Assembly: GCF_000184345.1 (NCBI RefSeq)
Contig: NC_017583.1
Coordinates: 1,302,001-1,366,000 of the forward strand
Direction of reading: 5' to 3'
DNA length: 64,000 nucleotides
Source: Spirochaeta thermophila DSM 6578
GTDB lineage: Bacteria; Spirochaetota; Spirochaetia; Winmispirales; Winmispiraceae
The notes below the pieces were generated by a model. The model worked only from the letters and a program-made list of their open reading frames with translations. It was not told the origin of the DNA and made no database searches. The position numbers and the translations under genes were made by a program. Of the stretch, positions 8,957-16,767 are shown one piece after another (positions within the stretch are counted from its first letter, which is position 1; the number at the start of each line of letters is the position of its first letter).

Positions 8957-9541
8957 ATGAGCAGTCATCAGGAATGGGATTTCTCCGAGATCGATGCCCT
9001 CCTCCAGCAGGGGCGTTATGAAGAGGCGATCCCCCTCCTTCAGAACATTCTCTATGAAGAACCCGATCACGCCGGGGCCCTCCACAGGCTTGGAGTGGCC
9101 TTCACCGAGTCAGGCAGGCAGGGGGAGGCCATCAAGACCCTGTCCTTCGCCCTCAAGAAGGAAGAGAAAGATCCCGACATCTGGGAGGCGTACGGATGCG
9201 CCTGTTATCGGAGAGGCAAGCTCGAAGAGGCCAAGGAGGCCTTCGAAAAGGCGGTGGAACTCTTCCCCTATCACGCTTCGGCCCTAAGGAACCTCGGCGT
9301 CACTCTTCACGTGATGAAGGATTTCAAGGCGAGTTACCGGTGTCTCGAGAAATCCCGCGAAATCAACCCTGAGGACTACCTCACGCTCTTCGCCCTCAGC
9401 AACGTGTGTATCCATCTCAAGGACTTCGATCAGGCGCGGGAAGTCCTCTATCAGCTTCTCCAGCTCGACATCCCTGAGGAAATCCGAAAACAGGCCGAGA
9501 TCACCCTGCTCAACGTCGAGCTCTACAGCAAGCATCCGTAG
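8957..9541 (+). CDS. tetratricopeptide-repeat (TPR) protein
   Basis: This 194-residue protein consists almost wholly of TPR units, with about four to five 34-residue repeats carrying the W-LG-Y-A-F-P pattern, for example around GRYEEAIPLLQNIL, GRQGEAIKTLSFALKKE and GKLEEAKEAFEKAVELFP. It has no signal peptide or membrane segment, so it is probably a cytosolic scaffold with unknown partners. The frame is open further upstream, inside smpB, but that part is an off-frame shadow; the ATG at 8957 follows a -10 box directly. It lies between smpB and ssrA, a position that need not mean function. Confidence 0.85.
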   Translation: MSSHQEWDFSEIDALLQQGRYEEAIPLLQNILYEEPDHAGALHRLGVAFTESGRQGEAIKTLSFALKKEEKDPDIWEAYGCACYRRGKLEEAKEAFEKAVELFPYHASALRNLGVTLHVMKDFKASYRCLEKSREINPEDYLTLFALSNVCIHLKDFDQAREVLYQLLQLDIPEEIRKQAEITLLNVELYSKHP

Positions 9542-9596
9542 ACCCCTTGACGATTCAGCGAACCGGATGCATTGTTAGAGTAGACACGAGAATGAA

Positions 9597-9942
9597 GGGG
9601 GTGTACAGGATTCGACTGGGAAGGGTTGTGTCTATAGGTTGCAGGTGGAGCGGTACCTCCTAAAACTGCCACGGCAATAAGTGCCAACGACGAACTTGCT
9701 CTGGCTGCCTAAGTAACGCAGCCACGGGCACCCCGGGCGCAGCCCTGAGCACGGGAGTGTCCGACAGAAAGCAGGGCTTACCGTACGGTGTGTCCGGCCG
9801 CCGTGCGGGACATCACACGTCGGACTGGGAAGAAAGAGGCCGGTGCCGGGCCTCCTTTCTTCCGAGATAGCAACCGGCACCTAAACCTGTAGAGGCCTAT
9901 AGGCCGCTTCTCAGGACGCGGGTTCGATTCCCGCCACCTCCA
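9597..9942 (+). ncRNA. ssrA: tmRNA (ssrA), tag peptide (A)ANDELALAA
   Basis: The 5' end GGGGGTG pairs with CACCTCC at the 3' end (discriminator A at 9942; CCA not encoded). GGATTCGACTGGG follows at the 5' side and GGACGCGGGTTCGATTCCCGCC forms the T arm at the 3' side, as in other tmRNAs. The resume codon is GCC at 9683 and the tag reads ANDELALAA with TAA at 9710. Length about 346 nt. A TTGACG at 9547 may be part of its promoter, but no good -10 is spaced correctly. Confidence 0.95.
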
Positions 9943-9951
9943 GTGTAGAAC

Positions 9952-9980
9952 AAAAGAGGCCCCGCAGAGGGGCCTCTTTT
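9952..9980 (+). terminator. rho-independent terminator of ssrA
   Basis: AAAAGAGGCCCC (9952-9963), loop GCAGA, GGGGCCTCTTTT (9969-9980): a 12-bp perfect stem with T-rich end, 9 bases after the tmRNA. Confidence 0.92.
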
Positions 9981-10022
9981 CATGTCCTCGAAAATCCGGC
10001 ACCGCACAATCCGTCTTCTTTG

Positions 10023-10259
10023 TCATACAGTTTGAAGTGTTTTCTTAAGCTCCTCCACTCCGGGGACCTTCCCTACCACCTTCACCTTTCCGTTCACTGC
10101 AAGAGCGGGGGTCATCATCACCCCGAACGACATGATCTCCTGCGGATCGGTCACCTTCACCAGTTCATACGAGAGCCCCAGCTCCCGGGCCGCCTGTTCG
10201 GCCCGTTCAGTGAGCAGTTGGCATTTGGGACACCCCATGCCGAGAATCTGAATCTTCAT
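10023..10259 (-). CDS. small thioredoxin-fold CxxC protein (redox-active disulfide protein 2-like)
   Basis: This 78-residue protein begins MKIQILGMGCPKCQLL, with a CxxC redox or metal-binding motif at residues 10-13, then a cis-Pro-like MTPALAVNGK segment typical of small archaeal/bacterial thioredoxin-like proteins. The start at 10259 has GGAGGTGCGGTT just upstream; the longer frame to 10322 has no such support. It is the last gene of the ferredoxin-HdrA-like-NifX-like-permease operon, 46 bp after the permease, where this protein type is a usual partner. It may service a thiol or metal centre of the system; substrate unknown. Confidence 0.82.
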   Translation of the reverse strand: MKIQILGMGCPKCQLLTERAEQAARELGLSYELVKVTDPQEIMSFGVMMTPALAVNGKVKVVGKVPGVEELKKTLQTV

Positions 10260-10305
10260 AACCGCACCTCCAAAACTTCGATTTGTTGAATACATGACAT
10301 CAGCA

Positions 10306-11607
10306 TTATACCAGGGCTCCAAAGAGCATCCCGGTTATGGTGGCCATCACCACCACGAGCGACACGAACACCACGGTCTTCTTTGTTCCCAGCACGCTCC
10401 GAATCACGAGCATGTTGGGAAGACTCAACGCAGGCCCTGCGAGGAGGAGGGCCAGAGCAGGGCCGTTCCCCATGCCGTTGCCAAGGAGTCCTTGCAGGAT
10501 GGGCACTTCGGTGAGCGTGGCGAAGTACATGAAGGCCCCGGAGACTGCTGCGAAGAAGTTCGACCAGATCGAGTTGCCTCCAACCGCCTGATACACCCAT
10601 TCAGCAGGGATGATTCCCGCGTGTCCCGGTCGTCCGAAAAGGAATCCTGCAACGAGCACCCCGCCCAGTAAGAGGGGGAGTATCTGCTTGGCGAATCCCC
10701 ATGTGGCCGAAAACCACTCACCAGCCTGCCCCTTGTCGGTAGCGGTGATGAGACCAAGACCGACCGAACCCACAGCGAAGGCCGCCTCCGGATGGTGCGG
10801 GAAGGCAACCGCAAGGATACCGGTCACAAGTGCCACCAGTCCCACCTTCCACCAGGCGAGTCCGAACCACACCACCAGCATCAGGCCGAGGCCCAGGGCG
10901 AAGGCCGACGTGAGGAGCCACTTCGCCTGATAGATTACGGCCCATATCCCCCCATCGCCTGAGGGAGCGGCCCAGTTTGCACTCACCAAGATGCCGACCA
11001 GCGCAGCGAAGAAGAGGATCTCCTGCCAGAGGGGGCGCCCCTCGCCTCCCTCGTACGCAAAGGCCGCCTCCATCCGCGACTTCTCATCCTCGTCGTGTCT
11101 GAAGAAGAGGTGCATGAGGAGGCCTATCACAATGCTGAAGAGCACGGCTCCCAGGGCCCGGGCGACGCCGGTGGGCATCCCCAGCACCCTCGCCGTGAGG
11201 ATGATGGCGAGCACGTTGATGGCAGGTCCCGAGTAGAGAAACGTCACAGCCGGACCGAGGCCTGCTCCCATGCGATAGATCCCCATGAACAGGGGAAGCA
11301 CGGTACAGGAACAGACTGCAAGGATGGTTCCCGACACCGAGGCCACGCCATAGGCGAGCACCTTGGGGGCCGACGGCCCGAGATACCGCATCACCGAGGT
11401 CTGGCTCACGAACACCGAGATGGCGCCGGCGATGAAAAAGGCGGGGATGAGACAAAGGATCACGTGTTCCTGAGCATACCACTTTGCGAGCGAAAGCGCC
11501 TCGAAGACCGCATTGTCGAATCGCTCATGCCCTACCGGAAGATAGTAGAAGAAGAGAAACAGGGCGACGATTCCCACAAGGTATTTCCATTCCTCTTTCC
11601 AGTTCAT
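10306..11607 (-). CDS. DUF318/UPF0718-type permease (ArsP/YraQ-like)
   Basis: This 433-residue integral membrane protein has about ten hydrophobic segments and a charged loop near the middle (HDEDEKSRMEAA). The motif AVCSCTVLPLFMGIYRMGAG and the later SLPNMLVI segment are the two conserved half-signatures of this permease family. Some members export trivalent organoarsenicals (ArsP); the substrate here is unknown. The start at 11607 follows AAGGAG. Its neighbours are redox proteins and its operon promoter carries an ArsR-type operator, which suggests metal or metalloid stress. Confidence 0.82.
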   Translation of the reverse strand: MNWKEEWKYLVGIVALFLFFYYLPVGHERFDNAVFEALSLAKWYAQEHVILCLIPAFFIAGAISVFVSQTSVMRYLGPSAPKVLAYGVASVSGTILAVCSCTVLPLFMGIYRMGAGLGPAVTFLYSGPAINVLAIILTARVLGMPTGVARALGAVLFSIVIGLLMHLFFRHDEDEKSRMEAAFAYEGGEGRPLWQEILFFAALVGILVSANWAAPSGDGGIWAVIYQAKWLLTSAFALGLGLMLVVWFGLAWWKVGLVALVTGILAVAFPHHPEAAFAVGSVGLGLITATDKGQAGEWFSATWGFAKQILPLLLGGVLVAGFLFGRPGHAGIIPAEWVYQAVGGNSIWSNFFAAVSGAFMYFATLTEVPILQGLLGNGMGNGPALALLLAGPALSLPNMLVIRSVLGTKKTVVFVSLVVVMATITGMLFGALV

Positions 11608-11708
11608 ATGAGTGCCACTCCTTAGCTGAGAAAATAATATAATCAGTACACAAAAATGCACACCTGGGTATAAGAGACCTCATCTCTTAAAGAACTTTCT
11701 GGTGATAC

Positions 11709-12053
11709 CTATCGGATCTCTTCTCCAGGATCAAGAGGGGCAAGCTCACCTCTTCGGGCAGCCTCCACGACCTGGAGGACCGCTCCCTCGTCTCCTCGAA
11801 GAACACGTATACCTGCTTCGCGGAGTCTGCGATAGGTTTTCTCCGAACAGCGTCCTGTAACCAGGACGTTGGCTCCCTCATCAACGAGCCAACGGATCCG
11901 GTCCTCACCTTCAGGATCGTGGCTATCGGGAGGTGTGTTCCATGCAGTAAATCGATCGGATTCATCCACCACGAGGAGCTGGCGAGCCTCTTCAAACACA
12001 GGGTCGAGCCATGCTCCCAATCCCGCACCCCTTGCCGTGACCGCTATTTTCAA
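11709..12053 (-). CDS. NifX/NifB-type dinitrogenase iron-molybdenum cofactor domain protein
   Basis: The 114-residue product starts MKIAVTARGAGLGAWLDPVF and continues with AWNTPPDSHDPEGEDR and ANVLVTGRCSEKTYRRL, matching the stand-alone NifX-like fold that binds Fe-S or Fe-Mo precursors in other systems. The start codon is TTG with GGAGGGG 5 bases upstream. It lies between an HdrA-like protein and the permease in the same operon. There are no nif genes nearby, so nitrogenase assembly is not implied; a small cluster carrier or sensor is more likely. Confidence 0.75.
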   Translation of the reverse strand: MKIAVTARGAGLGAWLDPVFEEARQLLVVDESDRFTAWNTPPDSHDPEGEDRIRWLVDEGANVLVTGRCSEKTYRRLREAGIRVLRGDEGAVLQVVEAARRGELAPLDPGEEIR

Positions 12054-12111
12054 GAGTCCCCTCCATCTGTATGATACTACGTTCCCCTCCCGGGGGGCAT
12101 GTGTACGGTTT

Positions 12112-12465
12112 CTACCCGCTTATTGCCTTTTTGATGGCTTCCACCGCTTGGTTCGTATCCATGTTCCGAATTTCCACACCATGAAAATGTGCTTTGTCGA
12201 ATCCGGAAGCCTCAAAGGCATCACGGAACATCTTCTGTTGCATCACAGGATCACATGCCCCCACGTAGAGTTCATCTGTTGAATTACCCTCCAGAAGAGC
12301 GGTAAGGAATCCATCTCCATCTGTGGCACAAAGCTGAGGATGAATTGCAATGTAGTCCACAAGTTTCTCTCTCCTGATCGCATTCCCCACCTCGAAGATG
12401 TTCATCTTCTGAAAAGAGGGACAATTCCCCTGACATACACACAGAATCAAGCCTTTTCTTCCCAT
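12112..12465 (-). CDS. HdrA N-terminal-domain-like iron-sulfur protein
   Basis: This is a 117-residue single-domain protein resembling the N-terminal part of heterodisulfide reductase HdrA. It has a Cys-rich start (LCVCQGNCPSFQKMNIF), a middle Cys (HPQLCATDGDGF) and the VGACDPVMQQKMFRDAF segment, which mirrors the ACSPRMHEPTFR region of HdrA. The FAD and ferredoxin domains of full HdrA are absent. It has an AGGAGG site upstream and lies just after a dicluster ferredoxin, a plausible electron donor. Function unknown. Confidence 0.65.
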   Translation of the reverse strand: MGRKGLILCVCQGNCPSFQKMNIFEVGNAIRREKLVDYIAIHPQLCATDGDGFLTALLEGNSTDELYVGACDPVMQQKMFRDAFEASGFDKAHFHGVEIRNMDTNQAVEAIKKAISG

Positions 12466-12486
12466 AGTGCTCCTCCTATGAAGATA

Positions 12487-12693
12487 TTATTGGTTTGTAT
12501 CACCGAAATAGGTGATCGCCTCATTGGGGCATGCTTTCTGACATCCCCGGCAGAACTCGACGCAGTTCTCAGGATGGGCCACGAGAGGATGGTCTGGCCC
12601 CTCCTGGAAGACGTCGTGGGGACAGAAATCCACACATGTGTTGCAATTAGTACAACGATCGGGATCAATGATGGGATACCACTGTGCCGCCAT
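12487..12693 (-). CDS. dicluster [4Fe-4S] ferredoxin
   Basis: This 68-residue protein has two cysteine clusters: CTNCNTCVDFCP and CVEFCRGCQKACP. Both can bind 4Fe-4S clusters; the second has a Cx3Cx2Cx3CP spacing. It is the first gene of a five-gene leftward operon and has AAGGAG upstream. It likely supplies electrons to the HdrA-like and thioredoxin-like partners. Promoter and operator lie 65-100 bp upstream. Confidence 0.88.
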   Translation of the reverse strand: MAAQWYPIIDPDRCTNCNTCVDFCPHDVFQEGPDHPLVAHPENCVEFCRGCQKACPNEAITYFGDTNQ

Positions 12694-12758
12694 CTTTCAC
12701 TCCTTACACGCAGATATTCTCGGTGAACCGTCTCCGGTGTGCCACCGATGTTTGCTTT

Positions 12759-12793
12759 ATTGGTAAAATAACCAAATGTTGTTGACAGGTCAA
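12759..12793 (-). promoter_or_regulatory. ferredoxin-operon promoter overlapped by an ArsR-type operator
   Basis: On the reverse strand TTGACC (12793-12788), 17 bp and TATTTT (12770-12765). The -10 box is framed by a perfect inverted repeat TTGGT-N6-ACCAA (12760-12775). The 18-mer starting at 12760 matches 15 of 18 bases of the site at the arsR promoter, with identical spacing. Confidence 0.72.
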
Positions 12794-12810
12794 GCCTCTC
12801 CGCGTATCAT
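12782..12810 (+). promoter_or_regulatory. candidate upstream promoter for the TehA-type gene
   Basis: TTGACA (12782-12787), 17 bp, TATCAT (12805-12810). Its -35 box overlaps the spacer of the divergent ferredoxin promoter, so a repressor bound there could affect both. Confidence 0.55.
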
Positions 12811-12836
12811 TCACTTGTTTTTTCCATCTGGGGTTG

Positions 12837-12865
12837 TTGAGAATATTAGAATAACTATATATTAT
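12837..12865 (+). promoter_or_regulatory. proximal promoter for the TehA-type gene
   Basis: TTGAGA (12837-12842), 17 bp, TATTAT (12860-12865). It would give a leader of about 23 nt carrying AAAGGAG before the ATG at 12895. The spacer is very A+T rich and partly palindromic. Confidence 0.6.
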
Positions 12866-12894
12866 TCACACACCGTTCGACAAAGGAGCAGGCT

Positions 12895-13938
12895 ATGCGA
12901 CGCATTGTGGAACAGTTCAATCCGGCGTGGGGTGCGGCGGTCATGGGAACAGGGGTATTGAGTATCCTCCTTGCTGGACTGGGAGGAGGGTTTGCGGTGG
13001 GAGCCCTCGTTCTCTTTCTGCTGAATACCCTGATCCTTCTCTATGCCCTCACGTGTTGGTTGCTCATGTGGTTTGTCACCCCGCAGAAAATCAGAAAACT
13101 CATCGACGATGCTGGCATGCTCGTCTTCCTTCCCACCGTCCCGGTGGGAGTGGTAGTATGGGTGAACAACCTCATGGTCCTCCATGGTCGGTTCTTTCCC
13201 TTCATCCCTCAGAGCGTGCCTGCGGCTCTCTGGGCGGGTGCGAGCGCGCTCATTCTCTTCCTTGCCGTCCACTTCTTCGATCGAATCTTTATAAGCAGCC
13301 ACATCGACATCACCCACTCTACTTTCGGCTGGCTCATTCCTCCTGTAGCACTTCTCATCATCCCTCTCGGTGTTCCCTCTTTTCTTCCCCTCTTTTCTCC
13401 GGCCACGGGGAAAGCCGTTCTCGTGGGTGCCTTTGGCGTGTGGGGAGCCGGGTTTTTCTCCTACCTCTTTGTGAACGCAGCGGTGACTCACCGGTACTTC
13501 TTCCACGAGATGCCGCCCTCTCAGATGACTCCCTCCGTGTGGGTGGGACTCGGACCGGTAGGCGCAGGTGCGGCAGGTCTTCTCTCGCTCTCAAAGCTGG
13601 CGGAGTCGTATGAGACCTTTGAGGCCCTCGCCGTCTTCGGCAAAGCCTTTGCCGTGCTCCTGTGGGGCTTCGGGGTGGTGTGGTACATCGTCTCGCTGGT
13701 GCTCACCTTCAGAAAGGCCTTTTTCGAGCGAATTCCCTACACCATGGGGTGGTGGGCATTCACGTTTCCCCTTGGTGCCTACACCCTCGCCACAAGGATG
13801 CTCTTTCTCCTCACTCAGATCGAACTGCTCAGGGCGTTCTCCCTCCTCCTGCTCGTCAACCTCGTGGTGTTCTGGATCATCACTGCGTATCGTACCACTA
13901 AGTTCGTACTCGGCGGGCAGTCCAGAGCGCAAAAGTAG
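12895..13938 (+). CDS. TDT-family (TehA/Mae1/SSU1-like) transporter
   Basis: This 347-residue protein has about ten membrane segments and begins with the family's typical NPAWGAAVMGTGVLSI. The family contains tellurite-resistance TehA, the malate permease Mae1, plant SLAC1 anion channels and the sulfite exporter SSU1; the substrate cannot be read from sequence. It has AAAGGAG upstream. It lies divergently from the ferredoxin operon and convergently with a BASS-type transporter, inside a block controlled at least partly by ArsR. Confidence 0.78.
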   Translation: MRRIVEQFNPAWGAAVMGTGVLSILLAGLGGGFAVGALVLFLLNTLILLYALTCWLLMWFVTPQKIRKLIDDAGMLVFLPTVPVGVVVWVNNLMVLHGRFFPFIPQSVPAALWAGASALILFLAVHFFDRIFISSHIDITHSTFGWLIPPVALLIIPLGVPSFLPLFSPATGKAVLVGAFGVWGAGFFSYLFVNAAVTHRYFFHEMPPSQMTPSVWVGLGPVGAGAAGLLSLSKLAESYETFEALAVFGKAFAVLLWGFGVVWYIVSLVLTFRKAFFERIPYTMGWWAFTFPLGAYTLATRMLFLLTQIELLRAFSLLLLVNLVVFWIITAYRTTKFVLGGQSRAQK

Positions 13939-13951
13939 TCCCAGCACCTAA

Positions 13952-13982
13952 AGAGGGCGCAGGACCGGGTCCTGCGCCCTCT
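13952..13982. terminator. bidirectional hairpin between convergent transporter genes
   Basis: AGAGGGCGCAGGA, loop CCGGG, TCCTGCGCCCTCT. A 13-15 bp GC-rich stem between two convergent stop codons. There is no T tract on either side, so it may act as a barrier or RNA 3' end rather than a classical terminator. Confidence 0.7.
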
Positions 13983-14018
13983 CCTGTTCTCGAGGTATCT
14001 CACCCGCCTGTGTTTCCC

Positions 14019-15008
14019 TCATCTCCGTTCGAAAAAGGACCTTATCTTTGGGGCGAGAAGCACGTAGGCGATCGAGAAGACGATCTGAAAGAGGGGGAGT
14101 GTGGCCGCGGGGATCGCGGTGAGCGGACTGAACCCCATGAGGGCGATGGCGATCGCCGTCCCGTTGTTCTTTCCTGTGCTCAGAAACACGATTCCCATAT
14201 GCTCTTCATAGCTCAAGCCCACATATCGGTTGATCCATGTGATGAGGGGAAACATCACGAGGAGATACAGAAACGTCACCACAAGGAGCGGGATGAGGAT
14301 GGTCCACTTTTCTGTGAGAAGCTCCGCCTTTGTGAAGAATATGAGGGCCACGATCAGGAACATGCCGAGCATTGTCACCGAGGAAAAAAGCGGTTTGAGG
14401 GACTCGTATCCCTTCTGACCCCCTTTTCGTATGATGAGTCTTCGTGTGAGGTCCCCGAGGATCATGGGAAGAAGCAGCACGAGCACCACCGTCCATATGA
14501 GTGTCCCGAGAGGCACATGGACCTCGTACGTCTTACCGAGAAGGTGCATGAGAAACGGAAGGATGACAGGGACGATCACGAAATTGAGTCCCAGGGCGAT
14601 GGCACCGACTTCGAGGTTCCCCCCGGTGAGGCCGGTATACCCAAGGCTCATTGAGGAGCCGGGTATCAGCATGACGAGCCAGAACCCAAGCGCAACATCC
14701 GGGGATCCCTGAAAAAAGAGTCTGGCGAGCAGGTAGGAGAGGCCGGGGGTGAGGAGAAAGTTGTAGAAGAGGCTGAGGAGCACAGGTTTGGGATCCTTTG
14801 CCACGTCGAGGAGTTTTTCCACCCTCAGATTTATCATCATCGGATAGATCATGAGGAACACGAGAATGTTCGCCATTGTCTTGAAGACATCCGCGTGTGT
14901 GCGGGGAAGATCTGGAAACAGGAGCCCTCCTATCCAGCCCAGGCCGATGGATACAAGGGAATACCAGAACAGATGTTCCCTCAAATGTCGTGCGAGCGAA
15001 TTGAGCAT
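14019..15008 (-). CDS. bile acid:sodium symporter (BASS/SBF, ACR3-superfamily) transporter
   Basis: This 329-residue protein has about ten membrane segments and the SBF fold: MLIPGSSMSLGYTGLTGGN in the middle and FLSTGKNNGTAIAIAL near the C-terminus. Arsenite exporters ACR3 belong to this superfamily, but the conserved ACR3 cysteine in the fourth helix is replaced here (PGSSMS), so arsenite export is doubtful. It lies 89 bp after arsR on the same strand with GGGAGGAG upstream, so it is probably co-transcribed with and controlled by ArsR. Confidence 0.75.
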   Translation of the reverse strand: MLNSLARHLREHLFWYSLVSIGLGWIGGLLFPDLPRTHADVFKTMANILVFLMIYPMMINLRVEKLLDVAKDPKPVLLSLFYNFLLTPGLSYLLARLFFQGSPDVALGFWLVMLIPGSSMSLGYTGLTGGNLEVGAIALGLNFVIVPVILPFLMHLLGKTYEVHVPLGTLIWTVVLVLLLPMILGDLTRRLIIRKGGQKGYESLKPLFSSVTMLGMFLIVALIFFTKAELLTEKWTILIPLLVVTFLYLLVMFPLITWINRYVGLSYEEHMGIVFLSTGKNNGTAIAIALMGFSPLTAIPAATLPLFQIVFSIAYVLLAPKIRSFFERR

Positions 15009-15097
15009 ACGCTCCTCCCTTCTTTATGTGGTGTGTAGACCGCACAGGCCGGGGGCCTCGGGGATCGCGATGACCGTAGGTTCCGCCCACCAGAGAG

Positions 15098-15439
15098 TCA
15101 GCTCGAGGATGCCTCGAGCACCTTTGCCCTCTGTTGGAGGAGATCTTCCACCAAGGCGAGGATCCCGGCGACCTGGGGAGCAACAAGACGGTAGCGGACC
15201 TGTCGGCCCTCTTTGGTATCCTCCACAAGCCCTGCACTCTTGAGAAGGGCCAGGTGTTTGGAGACCGTGGAGAAATCCACATCGAGGGCAGCGACGAACT
15301 CACAGACGCATCGTGATTCCCTCGCGAGTTGTTCCAGCATCCAGAGCCGGGTGGGGTGCGCGAGAGCCTTGAGGATCGCGGCTTTCTCCTTGTAGCGACT
15401 TGCTACACGCTCGTCGAGTTCACGTTTTAAGGTGTCCAT
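15098..15439 (-). CDS. arsR: ArsR-family transcriptional repressor
   Basis: This 113-residue winged-helix repressor shows ALAHPTRLWMLEQL, the metal-site motif SRCVCEFV (ELCVCDL type), the recognition helix STVSKHLALLKSAGLV and the wing RQVRYRL. Two cysteines in CVC suggest sensing of a soft metal or metalloid. I chose the ATG at 15439: earlier ATGs at 15475 and 15466 lie within the promoter. It is followed by a BASS-type transporter and probably regulates itself and the ferredoxin operon 2.7 kb away. Confidence 0.9.
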   Translation of the reverse strand: MDTLKRELDERVASRYKEKAAILKALAHPTRLWMLEQLARESRCVCEFVAALDVDFSTVSKHLALLKSAGLVEDTKEGRQVRYRLVAPQVAGILALVEDLLQQRAKVLEASSS

Positions 15440-15475
15440 ATTTGAAAAATTAACCAAATATTTCATGTGAGTCAA
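15438..15475 (-). promoter_or_regulatory. arsR promoter with operator spanning the -10 box and start codon
   Basis: Reverse-strand TTGACT (15475-15470), 17 bp, TAATTT (15452-15447). A perfect 7-bp inverted repeat ATATTTG-N10-CAAATAT (15438-15461) covers the -10 and the ATG. The ATG begins 7 bases after the -10 box, so the mRNA should be leaderless and autorepressed. Confidence 0.78.
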
Positions 15476-15506
15476 TGCGACCCTTTCTCTTTTTTCTTCT
15501 CCACAC

Positions 15507-15512
15507 TATACT
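15507..15512 (+). promoter_or_regulatory. -10 box TATACT immediately upstream of the OmpA-like gene
   Basis: TATACT sits 7 bases before the ATG at 15520; the interval CTTTTC... is pyrimidine-rich with no ribosome binding site. The -35 is weak (TTTCTC at 15484). A leaderless start is likely. Confidence 0.55.
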
Positions 15513-15519
15513 TTTCTCC

Positions 15520-16767
15520 ATGAGAGGCATCTCCTATTCGTCCGTTCTTTTCTTCCTTGTGGGGTTCTCTCTCCTTGCTGAGCCTTCAGAGCTTCCGGTC
15601 ATACGGATCGTAGAGAAGCACAACTACTCCCTCACCAGGAACGGCCGTTATCAGGGACATCTCTACAGAGAGATGAGAGGACGGATCGAGGTCCACCCCT
15701 CATCCCACGGTCCCCACTACAGAGGTACCGCCTTCCTTCTGGAGAGCTTCACCCATCTTGCGCCTTCCGTCCCGCGGAGGGTGGATGAGATCATAGATGT
15801 GAACACCTATCCACTCGCTCTTCATTCGATGGACCTTCCCTCCTCCCCCTTTCCCTCTCACCAGGGAATCCCTGTCATACCACAGGACGGTATCCCTCTG
15901 GAGGGATCCTGGCAGGGCCCCGGGGTGGTGTACGTGGACCCCGAGGGCAAGGGAATGCCCACACGGGTGAACGTCCTGGTGGAGTACCGGTATCAGGGGA
16001 CGACCTCGTACGAGGGAGAGGAGGTGTTCGTCCTGTGGGCCAGGTTCGGTCTCAGGTACAAGGGAGACGATCCAGAAGGTGACCCTCAGCTCGCAAAGAG
16101 CGAGGGCAGTCATGTGCTCACCATCTACCTCTCGAAGGACGGCGTACTCAGGTTCATCAAAGATACCTTCGACGATCGGTTCCTCTATAAGGACGGCACT
16201 ACCCTTTCGGGGAAGGGCTTCAGCCTCATCTGGTATAGGGAGGTGGTCCCCTTCCTGCCCGGCACCACCATTGCACTCCTCTCCGAAAGTCTCTCTCCCC
16301 TGCTCTCTCCCACTCCTTCCCCTCTTGCGACACCAGAGCCCTCCACCACACTCACTTCCCCTTCCCCGGCAGAGGAACTCGCCTCCCTCGGTGAAGAAAA
16401 CTCGGTAGAAAAGGTGCCTGAAGGTATAAAGATCACCCTGCGGACTCTCCACTTCCTCCCCGATCAGGCCGTCCTCCTCCCGGGGGAGGAGGCGAAGCTT
16501 GACATCCTCGCAGAGGCCCTCAAGAAGGCCCCCGACCGAACGATCCTGGTGGTGGGGCATACCGCTGATGTGGGAAAGCCCCAGGGACAGATGGCCCTCT
16601 CGGTGGCCCGGGCGAAGACCATCGTGGAGGAACTGGTGAAACGGGGGATCGAGCCCGACAGGCTCATCTATCTGGGTAAGGGGGGAACCGAGCCGGTCGC
16701 TCCGAACCACACCGAAGAGGGACGACGCCTCAACCGTCGGGTGGAGATCTTTCTGCTCGAGGACTAG
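15520..16767 (+). CDS. exported OmpA-family (peptidoglycan-binding) protein
   Basis: This 415-residue protein has a signal peptide (MRGISYSSVLFFLVGFSLLA), a large N-terminal region without a family I recognise (about 30-270), a Pro/Ser/Thr-rich linker (about 275-310) and a C-terminal OmpA domain. The OmpA part includes LHFLPDQAVLLPGEEAKLD, VGHTADVGKPQGQMALSVARA and NRRVEIFLLED, so it should bind peptidoglycan and tether the envelope. An earlier in-frame start at 15475 lies upstream of the -10 box and is less likely. It converges with the next gene, the stop codons overlapping by 4 bp. Confidence 0.82.
   Translation: MRGISYSSVLFFLVGFSLLAEPSELPVIRIVEKHNYSLTRNGRYQGHLYREMRGRIEVHPSSHGPHYRGTAFLLESFTHLAPSVPRRVDEIIDVNTYPLALHSMDLPSSPFPSHQGIPVIPQDGIPLEGSWQGPGVVYVDPEGKGMPTRVNVLVEYRYQGTTSYEGEEVFVLWARFGLRYKGDDPEGDPQLAKSEGSHVLTIYLSKDGVLRFIKDTFDDRFLYKDGTTLSGKGFSLIWYREVVPFLPGTTIALLSESLSPLLSPTPSPLATPEPSTTLTSPSPAEELASLGEENSVEKVPEGIKITLRTLHFLPDQAVLLPGEEAKLDILAEALKKAPDRTILVVGHTADVGKPQGQMALSVARAKTIVEELVKRGIEPDRLIYLGKGGTEPVAPNHTEEGRRLNRRVEIFLLED

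Noticed and set aside
9632-10026. Two open frames antisense to ssrA
   Set aside because: They cover the tmRNA and its terminator; no start signal or family similarity.
11709-12053. Evidence for nitrogen fixation from the NifX-like gene
   Set aside because: No nif structural or assembly genes are present; stand-alone NifX-like domains occur widely in non-fixing bacteria.
14019-15008. Calling the BASS-type transporter an arsenite exporter (ACR3/ArsB)
   Set aside because: The conserved ACR3 cysteine region reads PGSSMS. ArsR proximity alone is not enough.
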